Under the pieces are notes generated by a model. That model saw nothing but the letters and a program-made list of their open reading frames with translations, was not told the origin of the DNA and did no database searches. A DNA stretch of 64,000 nt from assembly GCA_000381565.1 (NCBI GenBank), contig KB906724.1, forward strand, positions 2,842,980-2,906,979, read 5' to 3'. Below are positions 54,125 through 61,677 of this stretch, one piece after another. The position numbers and the translations under genes were made by a program. The DNA is from Oxalobacteraceae bacterium AB_14 (GTDB taxonomy: Bacteria; Pseudomonadota; Gammaproteobacteria; Burkholderiales; Burkholderiaceae_D). Each line of letters starts with the position of its first letter. The stretch's first letter is position 1.

Positions 54125-54583
54125 TCAGTTCAAAGACAAGGACATCAACGTGGCGGAAGCGGGACAGGCACCCTGGAATTCGCGCGACGCCTGCAGCGCA
54201 GTCGGCACCGCGTCGCGCGCCGCTTGCGCAAATCCTCGGCGCGCGAAGTAAGGCGCCGCCGTTGTCGTCAACAGGAACAGCTTGTCGATGCCGCGCGCTC
54301 TGGCCCCGGCAATCAACTCGTCATACAGCAGGCCACCAACGCCGGAGCCGCGCCGATCCGCCGAGACGACGACCGAGCGCAGCAGCGCTACCGCGCCATA
54401 GTGTTCCAGCGCGCCGGCGCAAACCACCGCGCCGTCCGCCTCGCCGATGACAAAGCTGGCCAAGTGGGCTTGCGCGCCGTCCAGTGGTAACCGCGCCTCC
54501 GTGAGCAGGGCTTCGATCGCACCCCAGTCGTCGGCCGCCGCCGCGCGAAACGTCGGGGGATTAGGTTTCATTCCACGCATCAT
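54125..54583 (-). CDS. arsN2: arsenic-resistance GNAT acetyltransferase ArsN2
   Basis: 152 residues. GNAT fold with acetyl-CoA loop VVSADRRGSGVGGLLYDELI, FLLTTTAAPYFARRGFAQAA (C-terminal motif) and PLDGAQAHLASFVIGEADG, which match ArsN2. AGGAG stands 2-5 bp before paired ATGs at 54583 and 54580. ArsN-type proteins acetylate organoarsenicals such as phosphinothricin-like arsinothricin. The palindrome at 54599-54614, a copy of the site in front of arsR, precedes it. ArsN1 is less likely. Confidence 0.8.
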   Translation of the reverse strand: MMRGMKPNPPTFRAAAADDWGAIEALLTEARLPLDGAQAHLASFVIGEADGAVVCAGALEHYGAVALLRSVVVSADRRGSGVGGLLYDELIAGARARGIDKLFLLTTTAAPYFARRGFAQAARDAVPTALQASREFQGACPASATLMSLSLN

Positions 54584-54598
54584 CGCTCCTATTTGTTA

Positions 54599-54614
54599 TT
54601 CGTCGAATGACGAA
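54599..54614. promoter_or_regulatory. putative ArsR operator, copy 2 (TTCGTC-GAAT-GACGAA)
   Basis: A perfect 6-4-6 inverted repeat between the arsR stop and the arsN2 start. Its outer bases are identical to the site at the arsR start (54954-54969) but for one. Two equal sites in one operon point to a common repressor, most simply the ArsR at 54631. Confidence 0.6.
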
Positions 54615-54630
54615 TTAAAAGATAAAAAAA

Positions 54631-54954
54631 TTACAAGCCACCAATCAGCTGTTTCAGCTGCGCCAGCCGATTCGGATTGACGCAGTAGCACATCCGCTGT
54701 TCGTCCGACGAGCCCAGGATCAGCCCGGCCTGCTTCAGGATCGACACGTGCTTCGAAATAGTCGATGCAGCAAGCGGGAGCACATCGGCTAGGCTGCCGA
54801 AATAGCATGCGCCGTAGGCCGACAGGTATTTCAGCAGTTGTACGCGCGCCGGATGGCCCAGCGCCTTGCACATCATCGCGACCTCATCGGCGTCAATTTC
54901 AAGGACGGCGGCGCCGGCCGCCTGGGTCTCACAGCAGGATTTCATAAGGCTCAT
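54631..54954 (-). CDS. arsR: ArsR-family arsenic repressor
   Basis: 107 residues. Winged helix: MCKALGHPARVQLLKYLSAY, SLADVLPLAASTISKHVSIL, KQAGLILGSSDEQRMCYCVN. Cys residues in SCCET near the start and CYC near the end may form the As(III) site. The usual ELCVC in helix alpha3 is replaced by GACYFG, so the sensor geometry differs. First gene of the leftward operon; a divergent arsR lies 125 bp away. The TTCGTT-AAAC-GACGAA site begins at its ATG. Confidence 0.92.
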   Translation of the reverse strand: MSLMKSCCETQAAGAAVLEIDADEVAMMCKALGHPARVQLLKYLSAYGACYFGSLADVLPLAASTISKHVSILKQAGLILGSSDEQRMCYCVNPNRLAQLKQLIGGL

Positions 54955-54969
54955 TCGTTAAACGACGAA
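54954..54969. promoter_or_regulatory. putative ArsR operator, copy 1 (TTCGTT-AAAC-GACGAA)
   Basis: Same 6-4-6 architecture as 54599-54614 with one mismatch, directly at the arsR start codon, where a bound repressor would block transcription or initiation. A second, longer-spaced inverted repeat ACTTC-N10-GAAGT at 55005-55024 lies between the two divergent arsR genes and may serve the other regulator. Confidence 0.6.
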
Positions 54970-55078
54970 CAAAGAATAGGCCCGTGTCATGAAGCTGTCA
55001 AGATACTTCGATATTCTTTGAAGTGTCGTAGCTTATGCGCTATCATATTTCGACAATTACTGAATGATGGAAATGTTT

Positions 55079-55408
55079 ATGGAAACCAAGGAAGTTTTGG
55101 CCGCGTTGGCGGCGATCGCGCAAGAGAGCCGTCTGGCCATTTTCCGGCTGCTGGTGCAAATCGGCCCGGAGGGCATGGCCGCCACCAAGATCGCCGAGCA
55201 GCTCGACATCGCGCCGTCCTCGCTGTCGTTTCACTTGAAGGAGCTCACGCACGCCAGGCTGATCACCTCGCGCAGCGAGGGACGCTTCGTGATCTATGCA
55301 GCCGACGTCGTGGTCATGAACGGCCTCATAGGCTACCTGACCGAGAACTGCTGCGGTGGCGTTCCTTGCGGCCCGGCCGGCTGCGACACCCCACCCACAT
55401 CCACCTGA
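55079..55408 (+). CDS. second ArsR-family regulator, divergent
   Basis: 109 residues from METKEVLAALAAIAQESRLA; in-frame ATGs at 55064 and 55073 are possible. Winged helix MAATKIAEQLDIAPSSLSFH, LKELTHARLITSRSEGRFVI. The Cys-rich end ENCCGGVPCGPAGCDTP is the C-terminal As(III) site of the type II ArsR group. Heads the rightward operon arsC-arsC-arsB-arsC-arsH, 14 bp before the first arsC. Probable repressor of that operon. Confidence 0.9.
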   Translation: METKEVLAALAAIAQESRLAIFRLLVQIGPEGMAATKIAEQLDIAPSSLSFHLKELTHARLITSRSEGRFVIYAADVVVMNGLIGYLTENCCGGVPCGPAGCDTPPTST

Positions 55409-55422
55409 ACTGGAGAATTCCC

Positions 55423-55923
55423 ATGCAAGAAAAAGTCTATAACGTACTGTTCCTCTGCACCGGCAACTCGGCGCGCAGCATTATGGCCGAGGCCTTGGTG
55501 ACGACGATGGGCAAGGGCCGCTTCAAGGGGTTCTCGGCCGGCAGCCACCCTGGCGGCACGGTCAATCCCTTTGCCATAGAGCAGGTTGCCAACACCGGTT
55601 ACCCGGTCACCGATCTGCGCAGCAAGAGCTGGGACGAGTTCGGCACCCCGGATGCACCGCATATGGACTTCATCTTTACAGTTTGCGACAACGCCGCCGG
55701 CGAAACGTGTCCGTACTGGCCTGGCCACCCGATGTCGGCGCACTGGGGCTTTGAGGATCCCGCCGCGGTGGTCGGCACCGACGAGGAAAAGCGCGCCGCA
55801 TTCCATCGCATATTCCGCCAGATCATGACGCGTATGAACATTTTCGTCAGCCTGCCGCTGCACATGCTGAAAAAGAACGCCATCCAGTGCGAAATCCAGG
55901 CGATCGGCGCCACCTCCGTTTAA
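55423..55923 (+). CDS. arsC: arsenate reductase, low-molecular-weight phosphatase (thioredoxin) type, copy 1
   Basis: 166 residues. P-loop CTGNSARSIMAEAL, KSWDEFGTPDAPHMDFIFTV (Asp loop) and CDNAAGETCPYWPGHP with the resolving Cys, as in LMW-PTPase ArsC. Reduces arsenate to arsenite for ArsB export. ATG 55423 follows GGAG with good spacing. A second copy of similar type starts 19 bp downstream. Confidence 0.93.
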   Translation: MQEKVYNVLFLCTGNSARSIMAEALVTTMGKGRFKGFSAGSHPGGTVNPFAIEQVANTGYPVTDLRSKSWDEFGTPDAPHMDFIFTVCDNAAGETCPYWPGHPMSAHWGFEDPAAVVGTDEEKRAAFHRIFRQIMTRMNIFVSLPLHMLKKNAIQCEIQAIGATSV

Positions 55924-55942
55924 TTTTGACCTCACGCCTACT

Positions 55943-56422
55943 ATGAATATTCTGTTTCTCTGCACCGGCAACTCGTGCCGTTCCGTCCTATCCGAAGCCA
56001 TCTTCAACCACTTGGCCCCTGATGGCCTGAAGGCCATCAGCGCCGGCAGCCAGCCAGCCGGCAAGCTGCATCCGCGCGCCGTGTCCCTCCTGCACAGCAA
56101 AGGCATTTCCACCGAGGGCTACTACAGCAAGTCGTGGGACGACCTGCCGGTGACGCCGGACATCGTGGTGACCGTCTGCGGCAGCGCCGCCGGCGAAACC
56201 TGCCCAGCCTATCTGGGGCCGGTGCTGCGCACGCACTGGGGCGTTGACGACCCCGGTCACGTGGTGGGCACCGAGGAAGAGATCAACACCGCGTTCGAAC
56301 AGACCTATCGGATTATTCGGGCGCGCATCGAAGCGTTCCTGGCGCTGCCGCTGGCCGAACTGGCCAACGACAACGCCAAGTTGAAGGCCGAACTCGACAA
56401 GATCGGCACTATCCTTGCCTGA
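55943..56422 (+). CDS. arsC: arsenate reductase, low-molecular-weight phosphatase type, copy 2
   Basis: 159 residues. P-loop CTGNSCRSVLSEAI with the extra Cys seen in CTGNSCRS-type ArsC, KSWDDLPVTPDIVVTVCGSA and AAGETCPAYLGP. Similar in fold to copy 1 but clearly diverged, so not a recent duplication. A stable hairpin (56441-56461) separates it from arsB. Confidence 0.92.
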   Translation: MNILFLCTGNSCRSVLSEAIFNHLAPDGLKAISAGSQPAGKLHPRAVSLLHSKGISTEGYYSKSWDDLPVTPDIVVTVCGSAAGETCPAYLGPVLRTHWGVDDPGHVVGTEEEINTAFEQTYRIIRARIEAFLALPLAELANDNAKLKAELDKIGTILA

Positions 56423-56440
56423 ACCGGGTATCAAGCTCTC

Positions 56441-56461
56441 GACCGGCTTCAAAAGCCGGTC
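56441..56461 (+). terminator. hairpin between arsC and arsB
   Basis: GACCGGCTT-CAA-AAGCCGGTC is a perfect 9-bp stem with a 3-base loop, in the 78-bp gap. The T-poor sequence after it (TGTTCTC) makes it a weak terminator at best; it may instead stabilise the upstream message or trim arsB expression. Confidence 0.5.
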
Positions 56462-56500
56462 TGTTCTCACTACTGTTGACATCACTCACAAGGACTAGCC

Positions 56501-57781
56501 GTGCTTATCGCATTTCTGATCTTCCTCGCCACCTTAATCCTCGTCATCTGGCAGCCGCGCGGCCTGGGCATCGGCTGGAGCGCCGCGGCTGGCGCCATCG
56601 TCGCGCTGCTGGCCGGAGTGATCCACACCGCCGATATCCCGGTGGTCTGGCACATCGTCTGGAATGCGACCGGCACCTTTGTGGCGGTGATCATCATCAG
56701 CCTGCTGCTGGACAAGGCGGGTTTCTTCGAATGGGCCGCGCTGCACGTCGCGCGCTGGGGTCGTGGCAGCGGCAGGCGCCTGTTCGTGCTGCTGGTTCTG
56801 CTGGGCGCGGCGGTGGCTGCCCTGTTCGCCAATGACGGCGCGGCGCTGATCTTGACGCCGATCGTCATCGCCATGTTGCGCGCGCTGCGTTTTTCGGCCA
56901 AGGCCACACTTGCCTTCGTGATGGCGGCCGGCTTCATCGCCGATACGTCGAGCCTGCCGCTGGTGGTATCAAACCTGGTGAACATCGTGTCGGCCGACTA
57001 TTTCAACATCGGCTTTGCCCGCTACGCCGCCGTCATGGTGCCGGTCGATCTGATTGCCGTGGCGGCGACGCTGGCCGCGCTGATGTGGTTCTTCCGCAAG
57101 GATATCCCAGCCAACTACAACCTGGGGCAATTGAAAGCGCCGGCCGAAGCGATCCATGACCGTGCGACCTTCATCACCGGCTGGTGGGTGCTGGGCCTGC
57201 TGCTGGTAGGCTTCTTCTGGCTGGAGCATCTGGGAGTGCCGATCAGCGCCGTCGCGGCGGCCGGGGCTGTGTTGCTGTTGGTGGTTGCCGCGCGAGGCCA
57301 CAAGATATCGACACGCGAGGTGCTGGGCAACGCGCCGTGGCAGGTCGTGGTCTTCTCGCTGGGCATGTACCTGGTGGTCTACGGGCTACGTAACGCCGGC
57401 CTCACCAACTACCTGACCGGCGTGCTCAACGAATGCGCCACCTTGGGCGTATGGGGCGCCGCGCTCGGTACCGGCTTCATCACGGCGATCCTGTCGTCGA
57501 TCATGAACAACATGCCGACGGTGCTGATCGGCGCATTGTCGATCGACGCGACCACGTCCCAGGGCGTGGTGCGCGAGGCGATGGTTTACGCCAACGTCAT
57601 CGGCAGCGATCTCGGCCCGAAGATCACGCCGATCGGCAGCCTGGCCACGCTGCTGTGGCTGCATGTCCTGTCAAGCAAGGACATTCAAATTTCGTGGGGC
57701 TACTATTTCCGCGTCGGCATCGTGTTGACCTTGCCGGTACTGCTGATCACCCTGGCCGCGCTCGCCGTGCGCTTGGCTTAA
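56501..57781 (+). CDS. arsB: arsenite/antimonite efflux permease ArsB
   Basis: 426 residues, GTG start with AAGGA 6 bp before. E. coli-type Ars[60 protein letters not shown] and [19 protein letters not shown], with 12 spans. Exports As(III)/Sb(III) by proton exchange; no ArsA ATPase gene is present. Confidence 0.95.
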   Translation: MLIAFLIFLATLILVIWQPRGLGIGWSAAAGAIVALLAGVIHTADIPVVWHIVWNATGTFVAVIIISLLLDKAGFFEWAALHVARWGRGSGRRLFVLLVLLGAAVAALFANDGAALILTPIVIAMLRALRFSAKATLAFVMAAGFIADTSSLPLVVSNLVNIVSADYFNIGFARYAAVMVPVDLIAVAATLAALMWFFRKDIPANYNLGQLKAPAEAIHDRATFITGWWVLGLLLVGFFWLEHLGVPISAVAAAGAVLLLVVAARGHKISTREVLGNAPWQVVVFSLGMYLVVYGLRNAGLTNYLTGVLNECATLGVWGAALGTGFITAILSSIMNNMPTVLIGALSIDATTSQGVVREAMVYANVIGSDLGPKITPIGSLATLLWLHVLSSKDIQISWGYYFRVGIVLTLPVLLITLAALAVRLA

Positions 57782-57794
57782 TGGAGGAACTGTC

Positions 57795-58223
57795 ATGACC
57801 GTCATCATCTACCACAACCCCGACTGCGCAACGTCGCGCAACACGCTGGGCCTGATCCGCAATGCCGGCATCGAGCCAGTCGTTATCGAGTACCTGAAGC
57901 ACCCACCTGATGCGGCGACGCTGATCGACTTGATTGTGAAAGCGGAAAAGACCATCTATTCGGTCGTCCGTCAGAAAGACACGCCGTTTGTCGAGCTGGG
58001 GCTGGATTCACCGACCGTCACGAACCAGGCATTGCTCGATGCGATGGTTGCCCATCCCATCCTGATCAACCGGCCCTTTGTGGTGACGCCATTGGGGGTG
58101 CGGCTATGCCGGCCGTCGGAGCTTGTACTCGACATTCTGCCGCAGCCGCAGCGCGGCGCCTTCGCCAAAGAGGACGGCGAGCGCGTGATCGACGAAAATG
58201 GGGAGCGTGTCAAGCATGGATAA
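57795..58223 (+). CDS. arsC: arsenate reductase, glutaredoxin type
   Basis: 142 residues. E. coli R773-type Ars[21 protein letters not shown] with catalytic Cys 12, [15 protein letters not shown], and [20 protein letters not shown] with the conserved Arg residues. Third reductase of the island and of an unrelated fold to the other two. It overlaps the arsH start by 8 bp. Confidence 0.94.
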   Translation: MTVIIYHNPDCATSRNTLGLIRNAGIEPVVIEYLKHPPDAATLIDLIVKAEKTIYSVVRQKDTPFVELGLDSPTVTNQALLDAMVAHPILINRPFVVTPLGVRLCRPSELVLDILPQPQRGAFAKEDGERVIDENGERVKHG

Positions 58224-58638
58224 GATTGCGAGCCTGCCCAACAGCGATCCCGATCAGCTTGACCTGCCAAGCATGGACAAGCTCGCCCAGGTCGGAGAAA
58301 TGGCTCATCCGCCGCGCATTCTGATGCTCTACGGTTCCCTGCGTGAGCGTTCGTTCAGCCGCTTCCTGACCGAGGAGGCGGCACGCATCCTGGCGCATTT
58401 CGGCGCGGAGGTGAAGATCTTCGATCCTATGGAGCTGCCGATGGCCGGCAGCGTGCCCGAGGACCATCCGAAGGTGGCCGAATTGCGCGAGTTGTGCCTG
58501 TGGTCCGAGGGCCAGGTCTGGTGCAGTCCTGAGCGCCATGGCGCCATCACCGCCGTGATGAAGAACCAAATCGACTGGATCCCGCTGGAGATGGGCGCGA
58601 TCCGCCCGAGCCAGGGCCGCACACTGGCCGTGATGCAG
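58216..58638 (+). pseudogene. arsH: arsH, C-terminally truncated
   Basis: The frame from ATG 58216 encodes the first 141 residues of Ars[21 protein letters not shown] (FMN loop), [51 protein letters not shown]. At 58638 the ArsH sequence stops where VCGGSQSFN normally follows, and antisense of another gene continues the open frame to 58938. About 90 residues (C-terminal active-site/tetramer part) are replaced by chimeric sequence. Probably inactive. Confidence 0.85.
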
Positions 58639-59055
58639 GGCCACTACGTGGTCGAGGCGGCGCTGGCGGATCTTCAGTCCCACCAGGTCGGCCAGGCGAG
58701 CCCGGCACGCCGGCGGCTTCACGTCGCCGTACAGGCCTGCCAGCAGCTGCACCTGGGCAGGCGTCAAGTGGTCGGGCTTGGCGGTGGTGCCGCCGTCGGC
58801 CATGCGGTGCCCCGGTTGGAACGGTTCGGTCTTACTGCCGGCGTCCCGACGCATGGAGTAGCACCACATCAGCAGCTGAACCGCCTGGGCTTGGCCGGTG
58901 GCGCCGGCCGCAGTCTTCTCGGCGGCCAGCGCGTCTAGGGCCGCCAGTAGCTGATACAGGTCCTGCTCTTCGGACGCGTTGATGATAGCCAGGGCGCCAC
59001 TGTTAAAAGCGTCCTGCAGGGTGGCGTCCGGCGGAAGGGCGTTGGTATCGGTCAT
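58639..59055 (-). pseudogene. N-terminal part of an unknown (DUF7380-like) gene, cut by the island border
   Basis: 139 residues from ATG 59055 (MTDTNALPPDATLQDAFNSG): helical, with [20 protein letters not shown] and a late segment [20 protein letters not shown] reminiscent of DUF7380-type proteins (LRARLADLLWL). The frame then runs into antisense arsH and ends at 58210. The rest of the gene is lost. Family call tentative. Confidence 0.4.
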
Positions 59056-59250
59056 CGTGCGGTGGCTGGGCCGTATGCGTTGATTGTTCCGTTGATGTTG
59101 AAGTTGCGAGCAATGAGCTAGGAGGCCATCCACCTACTGAGCCGCCTGCTGGCGCCAGCCAGTTGAATGCATGCTACAGTTGACAAGGGCCATCAGCGAC
59201 AGCTTGAGAGGACTCGCCCATTCGGGATGACCTCAAAAGCCCAAAATCAA

Positions 59251-59275
59251 GAAAGCCCACCAGAGGTGAGCTTTC
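59251..59275 (-). terminator. leftward intrinsic terminator
   Basis: Read on the minus strand, GAAAGCTCACC-TCT-GGTGGGCTTTC is an 11-bp stem (one wobble) with a T-rich tail (TTGATTTTGGGC). It would end transcripts coming from the small frames at 59388-59571. Confidence 0.5.
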
Positions 59276-59387
59276 GCTTGCTGTTTGCCAACGAACGATA
59301 GACGACTAGAACCTGATAAGGCAGGCGATGAGGTCTATCTGACAGGGGTTCAAGTCTACTTTAGCGACATGGGCACGTCAAGGTTGA

Positions 59388-59480
59388 TCAGCCAATCGAA
59401 CGCAGCCGGCGCAGGGTTTTAGGAGCCCGATGTGTTCGTGGTCTTGGTCCGCCGCAGATCGGGCAGAGCAGGGCGGTCAT
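59388..59480 (-). CDS. possible 30-residue zinc-finger-like peptide
   Basis: The ATG at 59480 follows the stop of another frame by 1 bp. The product has a CPICG motif near residue 6 and a basic end (TLRRLRSIG). Small CxxC proteins are common in phages (Ogr/Delta type), but at 30 residues chance is not excluded, and there is only one CxxC pair. Confidence 0.35.
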   Translation of the reverse strand: MTALLCPICGGPRPRTHRAPKTLRRLRSIG

Positions 59481-59481
59481 T

Positions 59482-59571
59482 TCACGCGACCAGGTCGAAC
59501 TCGCGCAGGGCAGTAAGGAAGTTATTGCTCTCGTAACCGCCACGGCTGAGCCGCCTTACGGGATTAGTGCG
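59482..59571 (-). pseudogene. C-terminal scrap of an unknown gene
   Basis: A 29-codon frame, open back to an upstream stop, without ATG, ending RRLSRGGYESNNFLTALREF and DLVA. It looks like a true protein end and its stop is followed closely by the next ATG. Family not recognised; possibly phage-derived. Confidence 0.3.
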
Positions 59572-59689
59572 TTAGTAAATATACAGTATTCTATGAGCAC
59601 TTTTTGTCTAGGAAGCACCGGCACCGGCCGGCTTCCTCCAAAGGGCTCTTCATCATGGCGGGACGATCAAAATAAGAGAGTTAATATTT

Positions 59690-60364
59690 ATGCAATCTCG
59701 GACTACCACCAGTGACTATGCGAAGGGCCTGCTTAAACAAGCGACATATTTGGCGGCAGCGGCAGATATGGATGCTGGCGGTGCCGAGTGCGCAAGAGAC
59801 GTGCAGGTCCGAAAGATCATGTCACGTGTCGCTGAACTCGTTCGTGGAGCATCGGCGCTGGGACGCCAGCACAACACGGTAGTGTTGGGCGTGCTTTCCA
59901 GGACCATCATCGAAGCCCTAATCTCATTGCTGTGGGTTGAAATTTCCGAGGAAAACGCCCAGCACCAGGCTGCAGCTGGACTGGCTGAGTTCAAGCGTGT
60001 CGCGCGGGTCAATTTGGAGCGTGGCCACCTGAAGATTCACAAACGAGATGATGGCACCGACGCGACAGCTGGGTTCCTGGACTCGAACCAGTTCAGAAAC
60101 ATTCCGAAATCTAAGAAAGTCTTTGACATGGCCAAGGAGGCCGGCGTCGACCATTTGTATGAAGTAGTCTACCGGTTCATGTCCATGGCTACTCATGGGC
60201 ATGAACTTGGTGACGCTGCAGCAGCCGAAGAATCTGTCGTGATCGACATGCAGGCAATAGGAGCATTGGGCACCGCGATCGGACATGCTGGCGTGCGGTG
60301 GTTGATTCATCGAGAACGAACCGATAATGAAACTCTCCGCAAGCTTCTTGGGATCGCTGACTAG
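59690..60364 (+). CDS. DUF5677/HEPN-like protein of unknown function
   Basis: 224 residues, helical, with LGRQHNTVVLGVLSRTIIEA, LISLLWVEISEENAQ, and FMSMATHGHELGDAAAAEES. The RTxxE-ALxxLLW core resembles DUF5677-type proteins found in defence or phage neighbourhoods. The base composition is AT-richer than nearby genes, a sign of recent transfer. No partner gene is adjacent, and 265 bp of gene-free DNA follow it up to the dif-like site. Function unknown. Confidence 0.6.
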   Translation: MQSRTTTSDYAKGLLKQATYLAAAADMDAGGAECARDVQVRKIMSRVAELVRGASALGRQHNTVVLGVLSRTIIEALISLLWVEISEENAQHQAAAGLAEFKRVARVNLERGHLKIHKRDDGTDATAGFLDSNQFRNIPKSKKVFDMAKEAGVDHLYEVVYRFMSMATHGHELGDAAAAEESVVIDMQAIGALGTAIGHAGVRWLIHRERTDNETLRKLLGIAD

Positions 60365-60629
60365 GTCGGCTCGTTAAGCAGCGAATAGCATCACGATCTC
60401 TATCGAGAATCACCATTAATGATGTCGGCGTACTCCTCATTGCATAAATCTGCTGACGGGTAAATTCGATCTCAACCTTCACGCAATAAGACATGCACGG
60501 TGTCAAAAACGTCGAATACCGCCATGTACTAAGCTTTAGGTAAGAGCTGTATGCAGTTTTAGGTTAGCGCGCTATTAGACGTTGGTCAAACCGACGTTTG
60601 CTGGAACTGGTGGACCGTTACCAATCATG

Positions 60630-60657
60630 ATTTGACATAATATAAATTATGCGAAGA
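60630..60657. other. dif-like XerC/XerD recombination site
   Basis: 28 bp in three parts: ATTTGACATAA, TATAAA, TTATGCGAAGA. Against E. coli dif read in the same direction (ATTTAACATAA, TATACA, TTATGCGCACC, from memory), 10 of 11, 5 of 6 and 8 of 11 positions agree. The inner CATAAT...ATTATG inverted repeat is perfect. It marks the left limit of the virus-like gene block, so it may be either the host dif or an attachment site made by Xer-dependent integration. Confidence 0.65.
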
Positions 60658-60699
60658 GTACGGTCCGGCCAAGTAGTTACTTTCAAGCAAATAGTATTG

Positions 60700-60732
60700 G
60701 GGCCGGGATATCCTTTCCGGCCCTATTTTTTT
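60700..60732 (+). terminator. intrinsic terminator or attenuator before the DNA-binding gene
   Basis: GGGCCGG (60700-60706) and CCGGCCC (60717-60723) form a 7-bp GC stem with a 10-base loop followed by TATTTTTTT. It ends 10 bp before the ATG at 60742, with the GGAG of that gene just after it, so it could stop read-through from the host side or attenuate the gene. Confidence 0.7.
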
Positions 60733-60741
60733 GGAGTCATC

Positions 60742-61110
60742 ATGCGCTATCCAAACCGCCGCTATGGCAATCCCGCCGAGATGGCGCACTACGCCATGGC
60801 CTACAGCGATACGGCCACGCTGGCGCGCTCCTTGCGCCGCGACGAGCGCACCGTGCGCGACTGGTTGAGTGGTCGGCAGCGCGTTCCGTTCTGGGTTCCC
60901 GAACTGCTGCGCCTGCGCCACCTGGAGGCGTGCGACATCAACCGGCAGATGGGCATCTACGGCCCCAAGGCCATCATGGGCGTGGTGCGCGGCAGCGTCA
61001 TCGAACTGGTCGCCCAACCCGGCCAGCACGCAAAAAAGCCGCAACCCATAACGGCATTGCGGCTTGACGACTTCGACCAGGGCGCTCCCCTTACTTCTTA
61101 CGGCGCTTAA
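60742..61110 (+). CDS. small DNA-binding protein (helix-turn-helix) of the virus-like block
   Basis: 122 residues from MRYPNRRYGNPAEMAHYAMA. The segment TATLARSLRRDERTVRDWLS, GRQRVPFWVPELLRLRHLEA has the helix-turn-helix of a Cro/repressor-like protein. GGAG before the ATG. It lies alone on the plus strand, convergent to the structural operon, with 20 bp of 3' overlap with the basic peptide gene. Such a position suits a repressor or copy-control gene. Family assignment by pattern only. Confidence 0.7.
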   Translation: MRYPNRRYGNPAEMAHYAMAYSDTATLARSLRRDERTVRDWLSGRQRVPFWVPELLRLRHLEACDINRQMGIYGPKAIMGVVRGSVIELVAQPGQHAKKPQPITALRLDDFDQGAPLTSYGA

Positions 61111-61156
61111 ACCGGCCGTTCGCGCCCCGTGGCGGCGTGCGTTTCTTCTTAGCCAT
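61091..61156 (-). CDS. 21-residue highly basic peptide
   Basis: ATG at 61156 follows GGAAAGGGGAAATC, a strong ribosome site, and overlaps the end of the preceding gene (stop at 61149). Eleven of 21 residues are Lys or Arg; it starts MAKKKRTPP and ends FKRRKK. It is the last gene of the minus-strand block and overlaps the plus-strand gene. Such peptides resemble DNA-condensing or packaging peptides of small viruses (compare Microviridae J). Too short for a family search, but the ribosome site and coupling support it. Confidence 0.55.
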   Translation of the reverse strand: MAKKKRTPPRGANGRFKRRKK

Positions 61157-61286
61157 GATTTCCCCTTTCCAGTAGTTGTTCGATCTGCGTTTGCATGCGA
61201 GTGATGCGGCGCTCCAATACCACGATGTAGCCAAAGGCCGGGAACACCAGCACGTTGGACAGTTGCAGCAGGTCGGCCAGCGTCAT
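61149..61286 (-). CDS. 45-residue single-span membrane protein
   Basis: MTLADLLQLSNVLVFPAFGY then a hydrophobic stretch to IVVLERR, and a short polar coiled-coil-like end (ITRMQTQIEQLLERG). The ATG overlaps the holin-like gene stop (ATGA). It resembles the small i-spanin/Rz or Arc-type lysis accessory proteins only in general layout. Function unknown. Confidence 0.6.
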   Translation of the reverse strand: MTLADLLQLSNVLVFPAFGYIVVLERRITRMQTQIEQLLERGNHG

Positions 61287-61669
61287 TTCGCCGCCCCGCG
61301 CAGGTTCAGATACATTCGCTCCCCGATGATGAACGACATCGACGCCCCGGCCATGTCATACAGCAGGGCCAGAAACACCGGGTCCAGCTGGGCGACGGTG
61401 CCGCCGATGGCAGCGGCGACGATGCCGCCCGTGGCCAGATAGCGGAATGCGCCGCGCAGGTTCACCACCCAGCTTGCCGCGCCATCAGGCAGCTTGTCCA
61501 GTTCGGCCAGCGCCTGCACCCGCGCCGTTTGCGCCTGCATCAGCTGGATAGCCTCCGCGACGTTCTGCGGCTGTGCACCGGCCCCGCCAGTGAATTTGCC
61601 GATCAGCGCCCTGGCGCCGTCCGTGATCGCCGGAACGAGCGCCGGGAAAATGATTGATAGCCAGCCCAT
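61283..61669 (-). CDS. holin-like membrane protein (2-3 spans)
   Basis: 128 residues. MGWLSIIFPALVPAITDGAR at the start, then a predicted coiled region (AEAIQLMQAQTARVQALAEL) and two hydrophobic helices, YLATGGIVAAAIGGTVAQLD and FLALLYDMAGASMSFIIGER. This is the layout of 3TM-type holins. AAGGGG precedes the ATG by about 5 bp. It sits downstream of the endolysin gene in the same operon, as a lysis unit would. Not matched to a named family with certainty. Confidence 0.6.
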   Translation of the reverse strand: MGWLSIIFPALVPAITDGARALIGKFTGGAGAQPQNVAEAIQLMQAQTARVQALAELDKLPDGAASWVVNLRGAFRYLATGGIVAAAIGGTVAQLDPVFLALLYDMAGASMSFIIGERMYLNLRGAAK

Positions 61670-61677
61670 GCCGCCCC

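Larger units (their letters stand above)
59056..59689. other. sparsely coding junction stretch
   Basis: No normal gene is present between the truncated gene and the DUF5677-like gene. It holds a leftward terminator, two very small minus-strand frames with phage-like character, and otherwise AT-richer DNA. A GGTTCAAGTC near 59347 resembles a tRNA T-arm but no tRNA can be folded around it. Confidence 0.6.

Noticed and set aside
58216..58938. Full-length arsH of 240 residues
   Set aside because: Residues after about 141 are antisense of another gene, not ArsH.
59340..59370. tRNA T-arm-like GGTTCAAGTC
   Set aside because: Only four of five stem pairs form, and no acceptor, D or anticodon arm could be built around it.
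59570..59600. LexA-like site near AATATACAGTATT
   Set aside because: Only one ACAG half-site; the CTGT half is missing.
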